Source: an uncultured Aquimarina sp. (GTDB lineage Bacteria; Bacteroidota; Bacteroidia; Flavobacteriales; Flavobacteriaceae). Taken from it: a stretch of 64,000 nucleotides of DNA. Made by a program: the position numbers and the translations under genes. The notes beneath the pieces were generated by a model. That model made no database searches. It saw nothing but the letters and a program-made list of their open reading frames with translations, and was not told the origin of the DNA. The stretch covers positions 1 to 64,000 of the forward strand of contig CANNCQ010000011.1 of assembly GCA_947503135.1 (NCBI GenBank), written 5' to 3'. Shown here in pieces: positions 27,483 through 35,818 of this stretch. Within the stretch, counting starts at the first letter, position 1; every line of letters begins with the position of its first letter.

Positions 27483-28921
27483 TGTCAGTAAAAAACGGAC
27501 GTAAAAAGACAAAGATTGTAGCTACACTTGGACCTGCAACAGATTCTAGAGAAATCATTAATGACCTTATGGTTGCTGGTGTAAATGTATTCAGAATCAA
27601 TTTTTCACATGCTGATTATGATGATGTGAAACGCCGTGTAAAAATTATTAGAGAGCAAAATGAGGCCAATGGTTTTAATGCTGCTATTTTAGGTGATTTA
27701 CAGGGTCCTAAATTACGCGTAGGTGTAATGGAAGAAGGTACTGTTGTAAATGCTGGTGATACAGTAACATTTAAAACAGGAGAACCTTTTGTTGGTAATG
27801 CTACTAAAGCTTACATGAACTACTCACAATTTCCTAAAGATGTAAAAGCAGGAGAGAGAGTACTTGTTGATGATGGTAAAGTTCATTTTGAAGTAATTTC
27901 CACTAATGGAAAAGACGAGGTAATAGCTAAGGTTACTCAAGGAGGTCCTTTTAAATCTAAAAAAGGGGTTAACCTTCCTAATACAGATATATCTCTTCCA
28001 GCATTGACTGAAAAGGATATTAAAGATGCTGAATTTGCTTGTGAAATAGGAGTAGATTGGATTGCTTTATCTTTTGTACGTCACGCAAAAGATGTAGAAG
28101 ATCTTCAAAAATTAATTGCTAAACATAGCAAATATGATATTCCTATTATTTCTAAAATAGAAAAACCTGAAGGAGTTGAAAATATTGATGAAATTTTAGC
28201 TGTATCTGGTGGTTTAATGGTAGCTCGTGGTGATTTAGGAGTTGAAATTCCTGCGCATGAAGTACCATTAGTACAAAAAGAATTAGTTTACAAAGCTAAA
28301 TTAGCACGTAAGCCTGTTATTATTGCTACTCAGATGATGGAAACTATGATTGATAGTTTAACACCAACTCGTGCTGAAGTAAATGATGTAGCAAACTCAA
28401 TTATGGACGGTGCAGATGCAGTAATGCTATCTGGAGAAACTTCTGTAGGTCAATATCCTGTTGAAGTAATTCAAACCATGAGAAACATTATTAGAAGTGT
28501 TGAAGATTCTGCTTTAATATCAGTTCCATCTACACCTCCAAACAATTCTGATGAGCGTTTTATTACACATTCAGTATGTTTTCATGCCGCACACGCAGCT
28601 AACGATATTGATGCAGGAGCAATCTCTACATTAACTAATTCAGGTTACACTGCTTACCAAATTTCTGCTTGGAGACCTAAAGCTCATATTTTAGTATACT
28701 CTAATAACCGTAGAATTTTATCTCAACTTAATTTACTTTGGGGAGTTAAAGCATTTTACTACGACAATCCTGCCGCTACTACCGATATAACTATTGAAGA
28801 GGTTAACAAATTAGCTATTGAAAGAGGCTATGTTGAAGCTGGTGATCGTATGATTAATCTTGTTTCTACACCACTTCATGAAAAAGGTGATGTGAATACA
28901 ATGAGGGTTACTCAACTGTAG
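27482..28921 (+). CDS. pyk: Pyruvate kinase
   Basis: Converts phosphoenolpyruvate and ADP to pyruvate and ATP. 479 residues with KIVATLGPATDS at the start, NFSHADY, ILGDLQGPKLRVG, the active-site block IPIISKIEKPEGVENIDEIL with catalytic Lys, GGLMVARGDLGVEIP, then ATQMMETMIDSLTPTRAEVND and DAVMLSGETSVG. It is the last gene of its operon. Confidence 0.97.
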   Translation: MSVKNGRKKTKIVATLGPATDSREIINDLMVAGVNVFRINFSHADYDDVKRRVKIIREQNEANGFNAAILGDLQGPKLRVGVMEEGTVVNAGDTVTFKTGEPFVGNATKAYMNYSQFPKDVKAGERVLVDDGKVHFEVISTNGKDEVIAKVTQGGPFKSKKGVNLPNTDISLPALTEKDIKDAEFACEIGVDWIALSFVRHAKDVEDLQKLIAKHSKYDIPIISKIEKPEGVENIDEILAVSGGLMVARGDLGVEIPAHEVPLVQKELVYKAKLARKPVIIATQMMETMIDSLTPTRAEVNDVANSIMDGADAVMLSGETSVGQYPVEVIQTMRNIIRSVEDSALISVPSTPPNNSDERFITHSVCFHAAHAANDIDAGAISTLTNSGYTAYQISAWRPKAHILVYSNNRRILSQLNLLWGVKAFYYDNPAATTDITIEEVNKLAIERGYVEAGDRMINLVSTPLHEKGDVNTMRVTQL

Positions 28922-28940
28922 TAATTACAACTCACATAAA

Positions 28941-28978
28941 AACAAAGCCCTAATTGCTAATACAATTAGGGCTTTGTT
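28941..28978 (+). terminator. Terminator after pyk
   Basis: Perfect 16-base arms (AACAAAGCCCTAATTG) around loop CTAATA, beginning 20 bases past the pyk stop. Confidence 0.88.
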
Positions 28979-29143
28979 CTTTAAGGATATAAAAGAAATT
29001 TATGGGGGTGAATTATTCTATTTGTAAATTAAAATTTTGTACGTAAATTCTGTGAAGTATAAATTAATACTAAGAATATTTTAAATGAAGTAAATTTTTG
29101 TTTATCAACGATTAAGCTTTATTATTTTCTGGATAAACACTAA

Positions 29144-29959
29144 TTAATCTACTACAATTTCTAACTCACGCATGCTATAATTTGCTGTAGAATCTGGATA
29201 CTTAAAAAACATATCTTTTAATTCGGGCAACATATTTTTAAATTCTTCTTTTGGTGTCGTTTTATTATAGGTAGCTATATATCCTAGATAAGGCACTTTT
29301 AACTCTCCTATACGTAATCGTACAAAATTAGCAAAAGACCGTTTTAGCCTTCTATTTTTAAGCTCGGTTTCAGAAACGACAGCAATTTCTGTCTGCAATT
29401 TATTCAAGTCGTTTATATCTTTGTCCAGCGTAATATTTAAAAAGTCATATTCTGCAGCTCTGTTTTTAAGATTTTCTATAAGCCCCTCCTTGATAGATTC
29501 AGAATAATAATAACTACCCACAATCTTCCATTTTTGTTCTTCTTTTAGAGCATCTTGAGTAAGGTTCATAAGTAAAAAAGTCCCTCTGTTAGATTCTAAA
29601 AACAAATCAAAGCCTCTAGAGGCTCTGTGTTTTAAAAAATCTTGAATACCATGGGCTTCAGCTTGTGCGACAACAAAACCTATGGGTACCGTTTCTTGTA
29701 CATCAATAGCAGCTCTAAGATGCAAACGTAACCTTCCCGTGTCATTAGTGTATACTCGTAAATCTTTTAAAGTAGCTTTTAAAGAATCGATTACAGGAAG
29801 TAATTGATTCACTTGCTCATTATGTGAATTTATCGCTTCTCGATTAGATCTTACCAATGTGCTATTGTAATGCCGTAAATAATTAAGTCCGAAGTACAAG
29901 CCTAATACAGCTAATGGACCAACGATTGGTAACGATTTTAAAAAGTTATGATTGGACAT
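29144..29959 (-). CDS. Membrane-anchored protein of unknown function
   Basis: 271 residues. One membrane segment near the N-terminus (residues 10-26, LPIVGPLAVLGLYFGLNYL) is followed by a charged helical region with coiled-coil character (INSHNEQVNQLLPVIDSLKATLKDL). A mixed domain with VPIGFVVAQAEAHG and DLFLESNRGTFLLMNLT follows, and another helical stretch closes the protein. I recognise no family. It stands alone between pyk and the DUF547 gene. The 222 bases on its 3' side hold only the pyk terminator. Confidence 0.6.
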   Translation of the reverse strand: MSNHNFLKSLPIVGPLAVLGLYFGLNYLRHYNSTLVRSNREAINSHNEQVNQLLPVIDSLKATLKDLRVYTNDTGRLRLHLRAAIDVQETVPIGFVVAQAEAHGIQDFLKHRASRGFDLFLESNRGTFLLMNLTQDALKEEQKWKIVGSYYYSESIKEGLIENLKNRAAEYDFLNITLDKDINDLNKLQTEIAVVSETELKNRRLKRSFANFVRLRIGELKVPYLGYIATYNKTTPKEEFKNMLPELKDMFFKYPDSTANYSMRELEIVVD

Positions 29960-30414
29960 TTATTCTATTAATTTAATTTATTAGAATTGCCGACACTTAC
30001 ATCGAGTATAGCGTAAAGATACCTAAATTAGTACTGATTAGTAAGCACGCATAAATAAGCTTCAACAAAAATTTATCCTTATATCATTTGTTATGTGCAA
30101 ACTAAAAGAATAATCTACAACATTTTGATATTCCTTGTATTTAAATATCTACCTCTATTGTTTATAAATTCAATTGAAGGTATTTCGAAGATAAACTTTT
30201 CGATAGGCTTGTAATCGATAGTATTACAGGCTTATAAGTAAAAAACGGATGTTCAAAAACGAAAAGGTAAAATCTCTTTTTTGTTTGCAATAATTTACGA
30301 TGAGACCCTCATATTCTCAATGTACCTTACAATACTGGTGAATACACAAACACCCCTTCATAAAAATAATGAAGAGGTGTTACACAAACTAAAAACTATC
30401 AAACACTGAAAAAC
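29960..30414. other. Gene-free region with hairpins
   Basis: I see no coding frame or RNA gene. There is a small inverted repeat, TTGTAAT/ATTACAG, near 30,208-30,232. A stronger hairpin at about 30,350-30,384 (AACACC..CTTCA with TGAAG..GGTGTT) probably terminates the minus-strand DUF547 gene, though its T run is poor. Confidence 0.4.
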
Positions 30415-31191
30415 TTATTTACCATAAACTTGGTATGAATTGATTTCTTGATTAAATTTTGAAAACACTATTTTTTGATCTTTTATTACTGTGTTGCTGT
30501 ACAGATTTATGAATTGCTTTACAGATACATAATTCGATTTAGAAAATTCCTTCTCATATTTTTTAAATAAAGGTGAAAGCTGAGCTATACTACCCGTAAT
30601 GCTATTCTTTTGAGGATTATTAACAAATAAGCGAACCCTTTTATCAAGCATTTCGTCAAGATTATTTGCCGTATATGCTCTTTTTATCAAACGTACACCT
30701 GAAGTAGAATTTCTATTAAGTACTAGTAATAGTCTAGGATCATTAAAAGAAGCCAATATTTCCTCAACATCGTTTAAGGACATCATTTCCCTATTAATTT
30801 CGAAAAATTCCTTTTTGAAAGGTTTATCTAATTCGTTAATACTTTTTATTGGAAAGTTATCCATAACTAATTTTACGGAAAAAGTATTATAAACATTAAT
30901 CCAATAAGCTTTTCTCTCATCTTGAGTCCAGTTATTAGCAATTTTAGTATTAGTAAGTACTTTAACAAATCGATCAAAACTAGTTTTGTCTTGCTTAAAT
31001 CCAGAATAATCAATAGTTCCTTTTACACTTGTATTTCTTCTTAACAATGTTGACCATTCAGTGAAATCAATTTTAGAATTACTTCCCTTTATGTTTGATT
31101 TATAAGAATTTAAACTTGCATACTGAGCATTTGCAATTCCAAAAAATAAACTTATAAACACTACGATACTAACTTTTAAAAATGCTTTCAT
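30415..31191 (-). CDS. Divergent DUF547 protein lacking the conserved Cys and His residues
   Basis: 258 residues with a signal peptide (to about residue 22). The DUF547 framework is clear (AYWINVYNTFSVKLVMDNFPIKSI), and it is a paralogue of the two DUF547 proteins at 62-64 kb. Where those read EPRIHFAINCASKSCPR, this one reads DPRLLLVLNRNSTSGVR, so both Cys are lost. Their VEHEIL or VEHQIL becomes VEEILA, so the His is lost too. If DUF547 has catalysis, this member has probably lost it. It lies downstream of the membrane LytTR gene on the same strand (135-base gap). Confidence 0.85.
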   Translation of the reverse strand: MKAFLKVSIVVFISLFFGIANAQYASLNSYKSNIKGSNSKIDFTEWSTLLRRNTSVKGTIDYSGFKQDKTSFDRFVKVLTNTKIANNWTQDERKAYWINVYNTFSVKLVMDNFPIKSINELDKPFKKEFFEINREMMSLNDVEEILASFNDPRLLLVLNRNSTSGVRLIKRAYTANNLDEMLDKRVRLFVNNPQKNSITGSIAQLSPLFKKYEKEFSKSNYVSVKQFINLYSNTVIKDQKIVFSKFNQEINSYQVYGK

Positions 31192-31326
31192 AAGAGATTC
31201 AATTTTAGATTTAAGTGATTTGATAATGTAAATCTACAACCTCATTAAAGCTTTTTAAATTATTTGTTGTTGAAGGCGAAAAAGACACCCTAAAAGTGAA
31301 TATTTACCTTAAGAATGAATCAAAAA

Positions 31327-32439
31327 TTACAGATCAAGCCATTGTTTAAAGGCAGATGCTTTGTTTTTACCTATTATAATATCAATCTCTGATTTAGGTT
31401 TAACTTGAATTTTAAGCTTACTATTTTCAAACTTAGTAATCTTTTCAATAGCAGAAATTGCAACTATAAATTGTCTATTAGCCTTAAAAAAGAATTCTTT
31501 TTTAAGCATCGAATATATTTTATCTAAACTATCGCTAGATGTAGTCTTTTTCCCGTCATGACGAATTATATAAGTAATGGTACTCTCTACATATATATAC
31601 GCAATATCTGTTACTAAAGTAGAAACCAATTCATTTCTAACATAAGTCAAAATTCGTTGTTTTGAAACCTCTTCAGGTACAATAGCATCTTCAGCAACCG
31701 TATCAGTTGCTGCAACTTTTTCTTTTTCCTCTTCTTCTTTTTTAGCAATTCGCTCTTGGTAAGAAGATATAGACTGGTTTAATTTTGCTAAACTTTGTGC
31801 ATTGTATTCGAGATTAATAATTTTTTGATCAAGTATTTTCGCAGAATAATTATTTACAATTCTAATTATTGTTAGCAGTATTATTAGTATTAATAGGCCT
31901 AAAATAATAAACACAAAATAGGCTTGCTGTTTTACTGATGTTATTGTACTGGTGATTTCCTTTAAGTTTAAATTATAAACTAATATTAGGTCCGAATCTT
32001 TAATAGGCCTTAAATTCACTATCTCAAAATCGTCAGCCTTCTTTAAAGTATTAAAATAAGTATAAAAATAATCGTAAAGTACATTACCGTTTATGGCATC
32101 CCCAAAATCAATAGCTTTATCATAAATAAGTGTTTCTCCTATTTTAGTAACATCATGGAAACATACAATATTTCCTGTCCAATTAATCACGGACAAAAAA
32201 GCATTATCCATTTCAGTATCCGCAATAGCCTTTTGTGTTATAATTGGAAATAATTCTTTTTCGGTACTTTGATTTACATAATCGAGTGTTAATGCTTCTT
32301 TTTCAATGTTATTATAAGTGTTATCTAATATAGTAATTGCGAACTGCTTAACTAAAAGAGGTATAAATATTACCGATAATATTCCATATAAAATAACAAA
32401 TATTGCTGACGTATATATTGATAGTCTTAAATCTTTCAT
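31327..32439 (-). CDS. Membrane-anchored LytTR-type DNA-binding regulator
   Basis: 370 residues. A membrane helix lies at about 10-32, an extracytoplasmic sensor-like domain at about 35-170 and a second helix at about 172-195. A coiled-coil linker follows, rich in Lys/Glu (RIAKKEEEEKEKV). The C-terminal LytTR domain (about 265-370) has IAYIYVESTITYIIRHDGKK and FFKANRQFIVAISAIEKI. LytTR domains bind direct repeats in promoters. There is no receiver domain, so the protein probably signals directly across the membrane. It is divergent from the 32,634-37,137 operon (177 bases between), which makes that operon a possible target, as is the DUF547 gene downstream. Confidence 0.85.
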   Translation of the reverse strand: MKDLRLSIYTSAIFVILYGILSVIFIPLLVKQFAITILDNTYNNIEKEALTLDYVNQSTEKELFPIITQKAIADTEMDNAFLSVINWTGNIVCFHDVTKIGETLIYDKAIDFGDAINGNVLYDYFYTYFNTLKKADDFEIVNLRPIKDSDLILVYNLNLKEITSTITSVKQQAYFVFIILGLLILIILLTIIRIVNNYSAKILDQKIINLEYNAQSLAKLNQSISSYQERIAKKEEEEKEKVAATDTVAEDAIVPEEVSKQRILTYVRNELVSTLVTDIAYIYVESTITYIIRHDGKKTTSSDSLDKIYSMLKKEFFFKANRQFIVAISAIEKITKFENSKLKIQVKPKSEIDIIIGKNKASAFKQWLDL

Positions 32440-32610
32440 TGGGTAAATCTATTTAGAATATTTATTATCCTTTGAATTTAAATATCTTTATTTTGAAAAA
32501 AACTTGTAAATTCAGTGTCAAATCTAATTTATAAAAAGATAAAAAATTCCATTTTACGGCTAAAAATTCACGTTTAGTATATTAAAATATTCTTAAAGTT
32601 TCTATTTATA

Positions 32611-32618
32611 TACTTTTG
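32611..32618 (+). promoter_or_regulatory. TACTTTTG promoter box of the DUF4331 operon
   Basis: Matches TAnnTTTG 15 bases before the ATG at 32,634. It also argues against the upstream in-frame TTG at 32,616, which lies inside the box. Confidence 0.45.
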
Positions 32619-32633
32619 TATAAAATTATAAAG

Positions 32634-33050
32634 ATGAAAAAAACTATTTATGCAACATTATTAATTATTGTCATATGTGTTTTGGGTATCGGAACTTACA
32701 AAGTTATTAACAAAAAAATCCCTAACACTCAAAATATTTCGAGTGTTGAAACTTTTTCAATCAATACGATTGAAACCAAAGTAAAAAAGCCTGAAAATTT
32801 AAAAGAATTTGATTCTTACATAGAAAAGGCAATAAATGTTAAAGGAACTTTAACAAATATCAAAAAACACGATGAAAAGTATATATTAACGATTACTTCT
32901 AAAAATGGAAAAATAGCAAGTATATGCAATATGCAAGCGGATCAAATTGATAAAATTAACAAGTTAGAAATCGGAGAAGATATTACTATTAAGGGAATTT
33001 ATAAAGGCTATTTAATCGATATGATATTGCTAAACTGTATTATAATATAA
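32634..33050 (+). CDS. Membrane-anchored OB-fold protein
   Basis: 138 residues from the ATG at 32,634. One N-terminal membrane helix (KTIYATLLIIVICVLGIGTY) precedes a short beta-rich domain (AINVKGTLTNIKKHDEKYIL, ICNMQ, EIGEDITIKGIYKGYLIDM) resembling the tRNA_anti-like OB fold found in small bacterial envelope proteins. It is the first gene of a compact six-gene run, two bases before the YceI gene. No specific function can be assigned. Confidence 0.68.
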   Translation: MKKTIYATLLIIVICVLGIGTYKVINKKIPNTQNISSVETFSINTIETKVKKPENLKEFDSYIEKAINVKGTLTNIKKHDEKYILTITSKNGKIASICNMQADQIDKINKLEIGEDITIKGIYKGYLIDMILLNCIII

Positions 33051-33052
33051 TT

Positions 33053-33598
33053 ATGAAAAAACTACTACTGTTGCTCTTTGTATCCATTTGTTTTGGATTT
33101 ACAAAGCCAAAAAACCAATACCTAACAAGAAATGGTCAAGTTACTTTCTTTTCTTATGCTTCCGCAGAAAACATAAAAGCGGAAAACAATGAGGTATTGA
33201 GTATTTTAGATGTTAATAAAGAAAAAATAGCTGTTAATATTTTAATGCGCGCTTTTGAATTTGAAAAATCATTAATGCAAGAACATTTTAATGATAGTTA
33301 CATTGAATCGGATCTTTACCCAAGAGCTACTTTTGAAGGCACTATTCTAAATTTTAAACCTCGTTTAAAGGGTTCGCAAACTAAGTTTATAAAAGGAGAT
33401 TTTACTTTAAGAGGAATTACCAAACCTGTAAAAATAAAAGCAGATATTAATTACAATGATGGTGAGTATACAATATCAGGTGAAACCACTATAGATGTTA
33501 AAGATTATAAAATTAAAATACCTCAAATTTTAGCCTCTAAAATTGCTAAAACTGTTAAAATTTCGTTCAATTTTAAATACGAGCCTTATGAAAAGTAA
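33053..33598 (+). CDS. YceI-family periplasmic protein
   Basis: 181 residues with a signal peptide (to about residue 18). The YceI lipocalin-like barrel is recognised by VTFFSYASAENIKAENNEVL, FEFEKSLMQEHFNDSYIESDLYPRATFEG and GDFTLRGITKPVKIKADI. Family members bind long polyisoprenoid or other amphipathic ligands. The stop codon overlaps the next start by 11 bases, so coupled translation is likely. Confidence 0.88.
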   Translation: MKKLLLLLFVSICFGFTKPKNQYLTRNGQVTFFSYASAENIKAENNEVLSILDVNKEKIAVNILMRAFEFEKSLMQEHFNDSYIESDLYPRATFEGTILNFKPRLKGSQTKFIKGDFTLRGITKPVKIKADINYNDGEYTISGETTIDVKDYKIKIPQILASKIAKTVKISFNFKYEPYEK

Positions 33599-34559
33599 TA
33601 TTACACTTATACTTACATTACTGCTATTTATTTCAAATGCTGTAAAAGCTCAGGACCTGTTAGACCAGCTTTACTTTGAGGAAAAAAAGAAAACGGTGCT
33701 CACCGAATCTACTTTTAAAATGTTAAGAATTGGTTTTAGCCACTCGGTTGAAACTCGCAAAAAAGGAGTTCTTGAAGTTTCGGCATACACACGCTATTGG
33801 AATATTCCTGAAATAGAAGGAGTAACTACAGAAAGAAGTAATTTTGGTTCAGATAGAGCGAGTGCTCGTTTTGGTGCTGATTATGCTTTAAATAACAATC
33901 TTTCCATTGGCGCAGGTTGGAGTAACAATGGTGTATATGATGGTTATTTAAAATACCGCTTAATTCGTCAAAAAACAGGAGAGAAAAAAACTCCGTTTAG
34001 TTTAACACTATTAGGTGCGCTATCACATCGCAGCAGAGAAATTGGAAATGTATCTTTAAGTAATAATCCTGATCCTTCTGATATTTATAATTCTAGTATA
34101 CCTAAAGGTTCTGTTAATATAAATGGTGGTCTTCGCGACAAAACTAATTTTATAGGACAATTTTTAATTGCTCGTAAACTAGATCGAAATTTATCGGTAC
34201 AAATTTCACCTACTATTATAGCTAGGGGGTCTAATGCTTTTGAAGAAGATCCTGAGGTACATTTAGCCTTGGGTTTTGGAGGTCGTTACAAATTGGGTAA
34301 ACATGTATCCATAGCTTCAGAATACTTTTATGTTCCTAAGCAGTATGCCTTACAATCACTAGAAACATTCGGTCCTTTTTCATTAGGAGTAAATTGGGAG
34401 GTCTCTAAAGTTCAAATTCAAATGTTTTTAACCCATACAGGAGATTTTAGCGAAGATTTAGTGATTACAGAAACACCGGTGAATTTTAATACTAAAGATG
34501 GGAATCTATTTTTTGGGTGGAACTTCTCTTATGTATTTCATTTAAAAAAAAATAAATAG
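33588..34559 (+). CDS. DUF5777-type outer-membrane beta-barrel protein
   Basis: 323 residues from the ATG at 33,588. A frame extension to 33,543 runs inside the YceI gene and precedes the signal peptide, so it is rejected. The signal peptide ends near NAVKAQ. The rest alternates short hydrophobic strands: FKMLRIGFSHSVET, DYALNNNLSIGAGWSNNGVY, FSLTLLGALSHRS, VHLALGFGGRYKLGKHVSIA and the terminal FFGWNFSYVFHL. This is the pattern of an outer-membrane barrel of the DUF5777 group. It is often found with YceI and DUF4331 genes, as here. Confidence 0.78.
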   Translation: MKSNITLILTLLLFISNAVKAQDLLDQLYFEEKKKTVLTESTFKMLRIGFSHSVETRKKGVLEVSAYTRYWNIPEIEGVTTERSNFGSDRASARFGADYALNNNLSIGAGWSNNGVYDGYLKYRLIRQKTGEKKTPFSLTLLGALSHRSREIGNVSLSNNPDPSDIYNSSIPKGSVNINGGLRDKTNFIGQFLIARKLDRNLSVQISPTIIARGSNAFEEDPEVHLALGFGGRYKLGKHVSIASEYFYVPKQYALQSLETFGPFSLGVNWEVSKVQIQMFLTHTGDFSEDLVITETPVNFNTKDGNLFFGWNFSYVFHLKKNK

Positions 34560-34587
34560 TCTTTTAAATCATTTAAAGTAACATAAT

Positions 34588-35238
34588 ATGAAAAATAAAA
34601 TCACTGTATTGTCGTTACTAAGTATTTTGGTAATTGCTCTTATTGCATCCGACCACATTGATGCACCTTCGGTAATCGGTGATTCTGCTGATATTGCTGA
34701 CTTTTATGCCTTCGAAGGTGAAGACTCGGAAAATATTGCTTTTATTGTAACCCTTCAAGGTATACTCGACCCTGTAAATTCTGAAGACGCAAATTTTGAT
34801 CAAAACGTAGTTACTCAAATTAACATTGATACCAATGATGATAATGTAGAAGATTTGGTAATACAAGCCATAAGGCGCGGAAATCAAATGTGGTTTTTTG
34901 GCCCAGAAGCACCTTCTCAAAAAGGAGCAACCATCGAAATACTAAGTAATAGTGATATTCAAAATCAAGTAACAATTACACCTTACCAGGATGTCTTTAT
35001 TACAGAAACATCACCTGAAGGGTTGAAATATTTTGCGGGGGTTACCGACGATCCTTTTTTCTTCAACATTGCAACATTTAGAAGGTTAAGAGTAGGAAAT
35101 GCTACTAGGTTTGAAGAACCTGGAAATGATACTTGGAATGGACTTAATGTATTATCAATTGCTGTAGAAGTTCCAAAAGCATTACTTGGAGGAGGCACTA
35201 GTATTAATGCTTGGGCATCATCTCATAGAAGACAATAA
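34588..35238 (+). CDS. DUF4331 protein, N-terminal-half type
   Basis: 216 residues with an N-terminal signal peptide (MKNKITVLSLLSILVIALIA). Immediately after it come SDHIDAPSVIGDSADIADFYAFEG, the DHxDAP and DxxDxYAF signature of DUF4331. Later blocks are VVTQINIDTNDDNVEDLVI and VTDDPFFFNIATFR, then VLSIAVEVPKALL. Long DUF4331 proteins contain a second part that here seems to be encoded by the next gene, 16 bases downstream. The function is unknown. The many Asp residues suggest metal binding. Confidence 0.83.
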   Translation: MKNKITVLSLLSILVIALIASDHIDAPSVIGDSADIADFYAFEGEDSENIAFIVTLQGILDPVNSEDANFDQNVVTQINIDTNDDNVEDLVIQAIRRGNQMWFFGPEAPSQKGATIEILSNSDIQNQVTITPYQDVFITETSPEGLKYFAGVTDDPFFFNIATFRRLRVGNATRFEEPGNDTWNGLNVLSIAVEVPKALLGGGTSINAWASSHRRQ

Positions 35239-35254
35239 TCTTTAAAACATATCA

Positions 35255-35818
35255 ATGAAAATAACACCTATAATATATACGGCCCTGATTGCTCTATTTT
35301 TGGCAAGTTGTAGTTTAAATGAAGATGCTGGAGTAAATAGAAATATTGATGAAGTAGTTGTTGGTTTTGACGGCTCTTTTGGTATTGTTGATCGAATAGG
35401 GAGACCTTCCATAAGTACCGCTTTAATAAATGGCAACCGAAAAGAAACCTTTAACACTACAATTACTGAGGATTTAAATGCTACTTTTAAAGACGAAATT
35501 GAAGCTGAAATTATAAGAGTAAGCCCAGAGTTTAACTTGGATACAGATACTAATTTATTAGGACAAACAGCTGAAGTATTGGCCGATTTACTAGCCACAG
35601 ATGTATTAAATGTTAACTTAACTGGTACCACTACTTTTTTTGACGGAACAAATATACTTACAGGCCGTACTCTTGCTGATGATGTTATGGATACTGAATT
35701 ATTACTTCTTTTTGGAGGAAGCGATGGCACTCAAAACCCTACTCTTGCTACAGATTTTGTTGATAGCAACGACAGGGATTTTTCTCCTAGTTTTCCTTAT
35801 TTACCAACGCCTTGGTAA
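35255..35818 (+). CDS. Lipoprotein resembling the second half of DUF4331
   Basis: 187 residues. A lipoprotein signal ends at Cys19 (IALFLASC). RIGRPSISTALINGNRKETFNT resembles the RxGxPxVxxxLI block in the later half of long DUF4331 proteins, and the end FSPSFPYLPTPW fits their C-terminus. Together with the preceding gene it looks like a split DUF4331 protein with one soluble and one lipid-anchored part. It overlaps the TPR gene by 7 bases. Confidence 0.68.
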   Translation: MKITPIIYTALIALFLASCSLNEDAGVNRNIDEVVVGFDGSFGIVDRIGRPSISTALINGNRKETFNTTITEDLNATFKDEIEAEIIRVSPEFNLDTDTNLLGQTAEVLADLLATDVLNVNLTGTTTFFDGTNILTGRTLADDVMDTELLLLFGGSDGTQNPTLATDFVDSNDRDFSPSFPYLPTPW

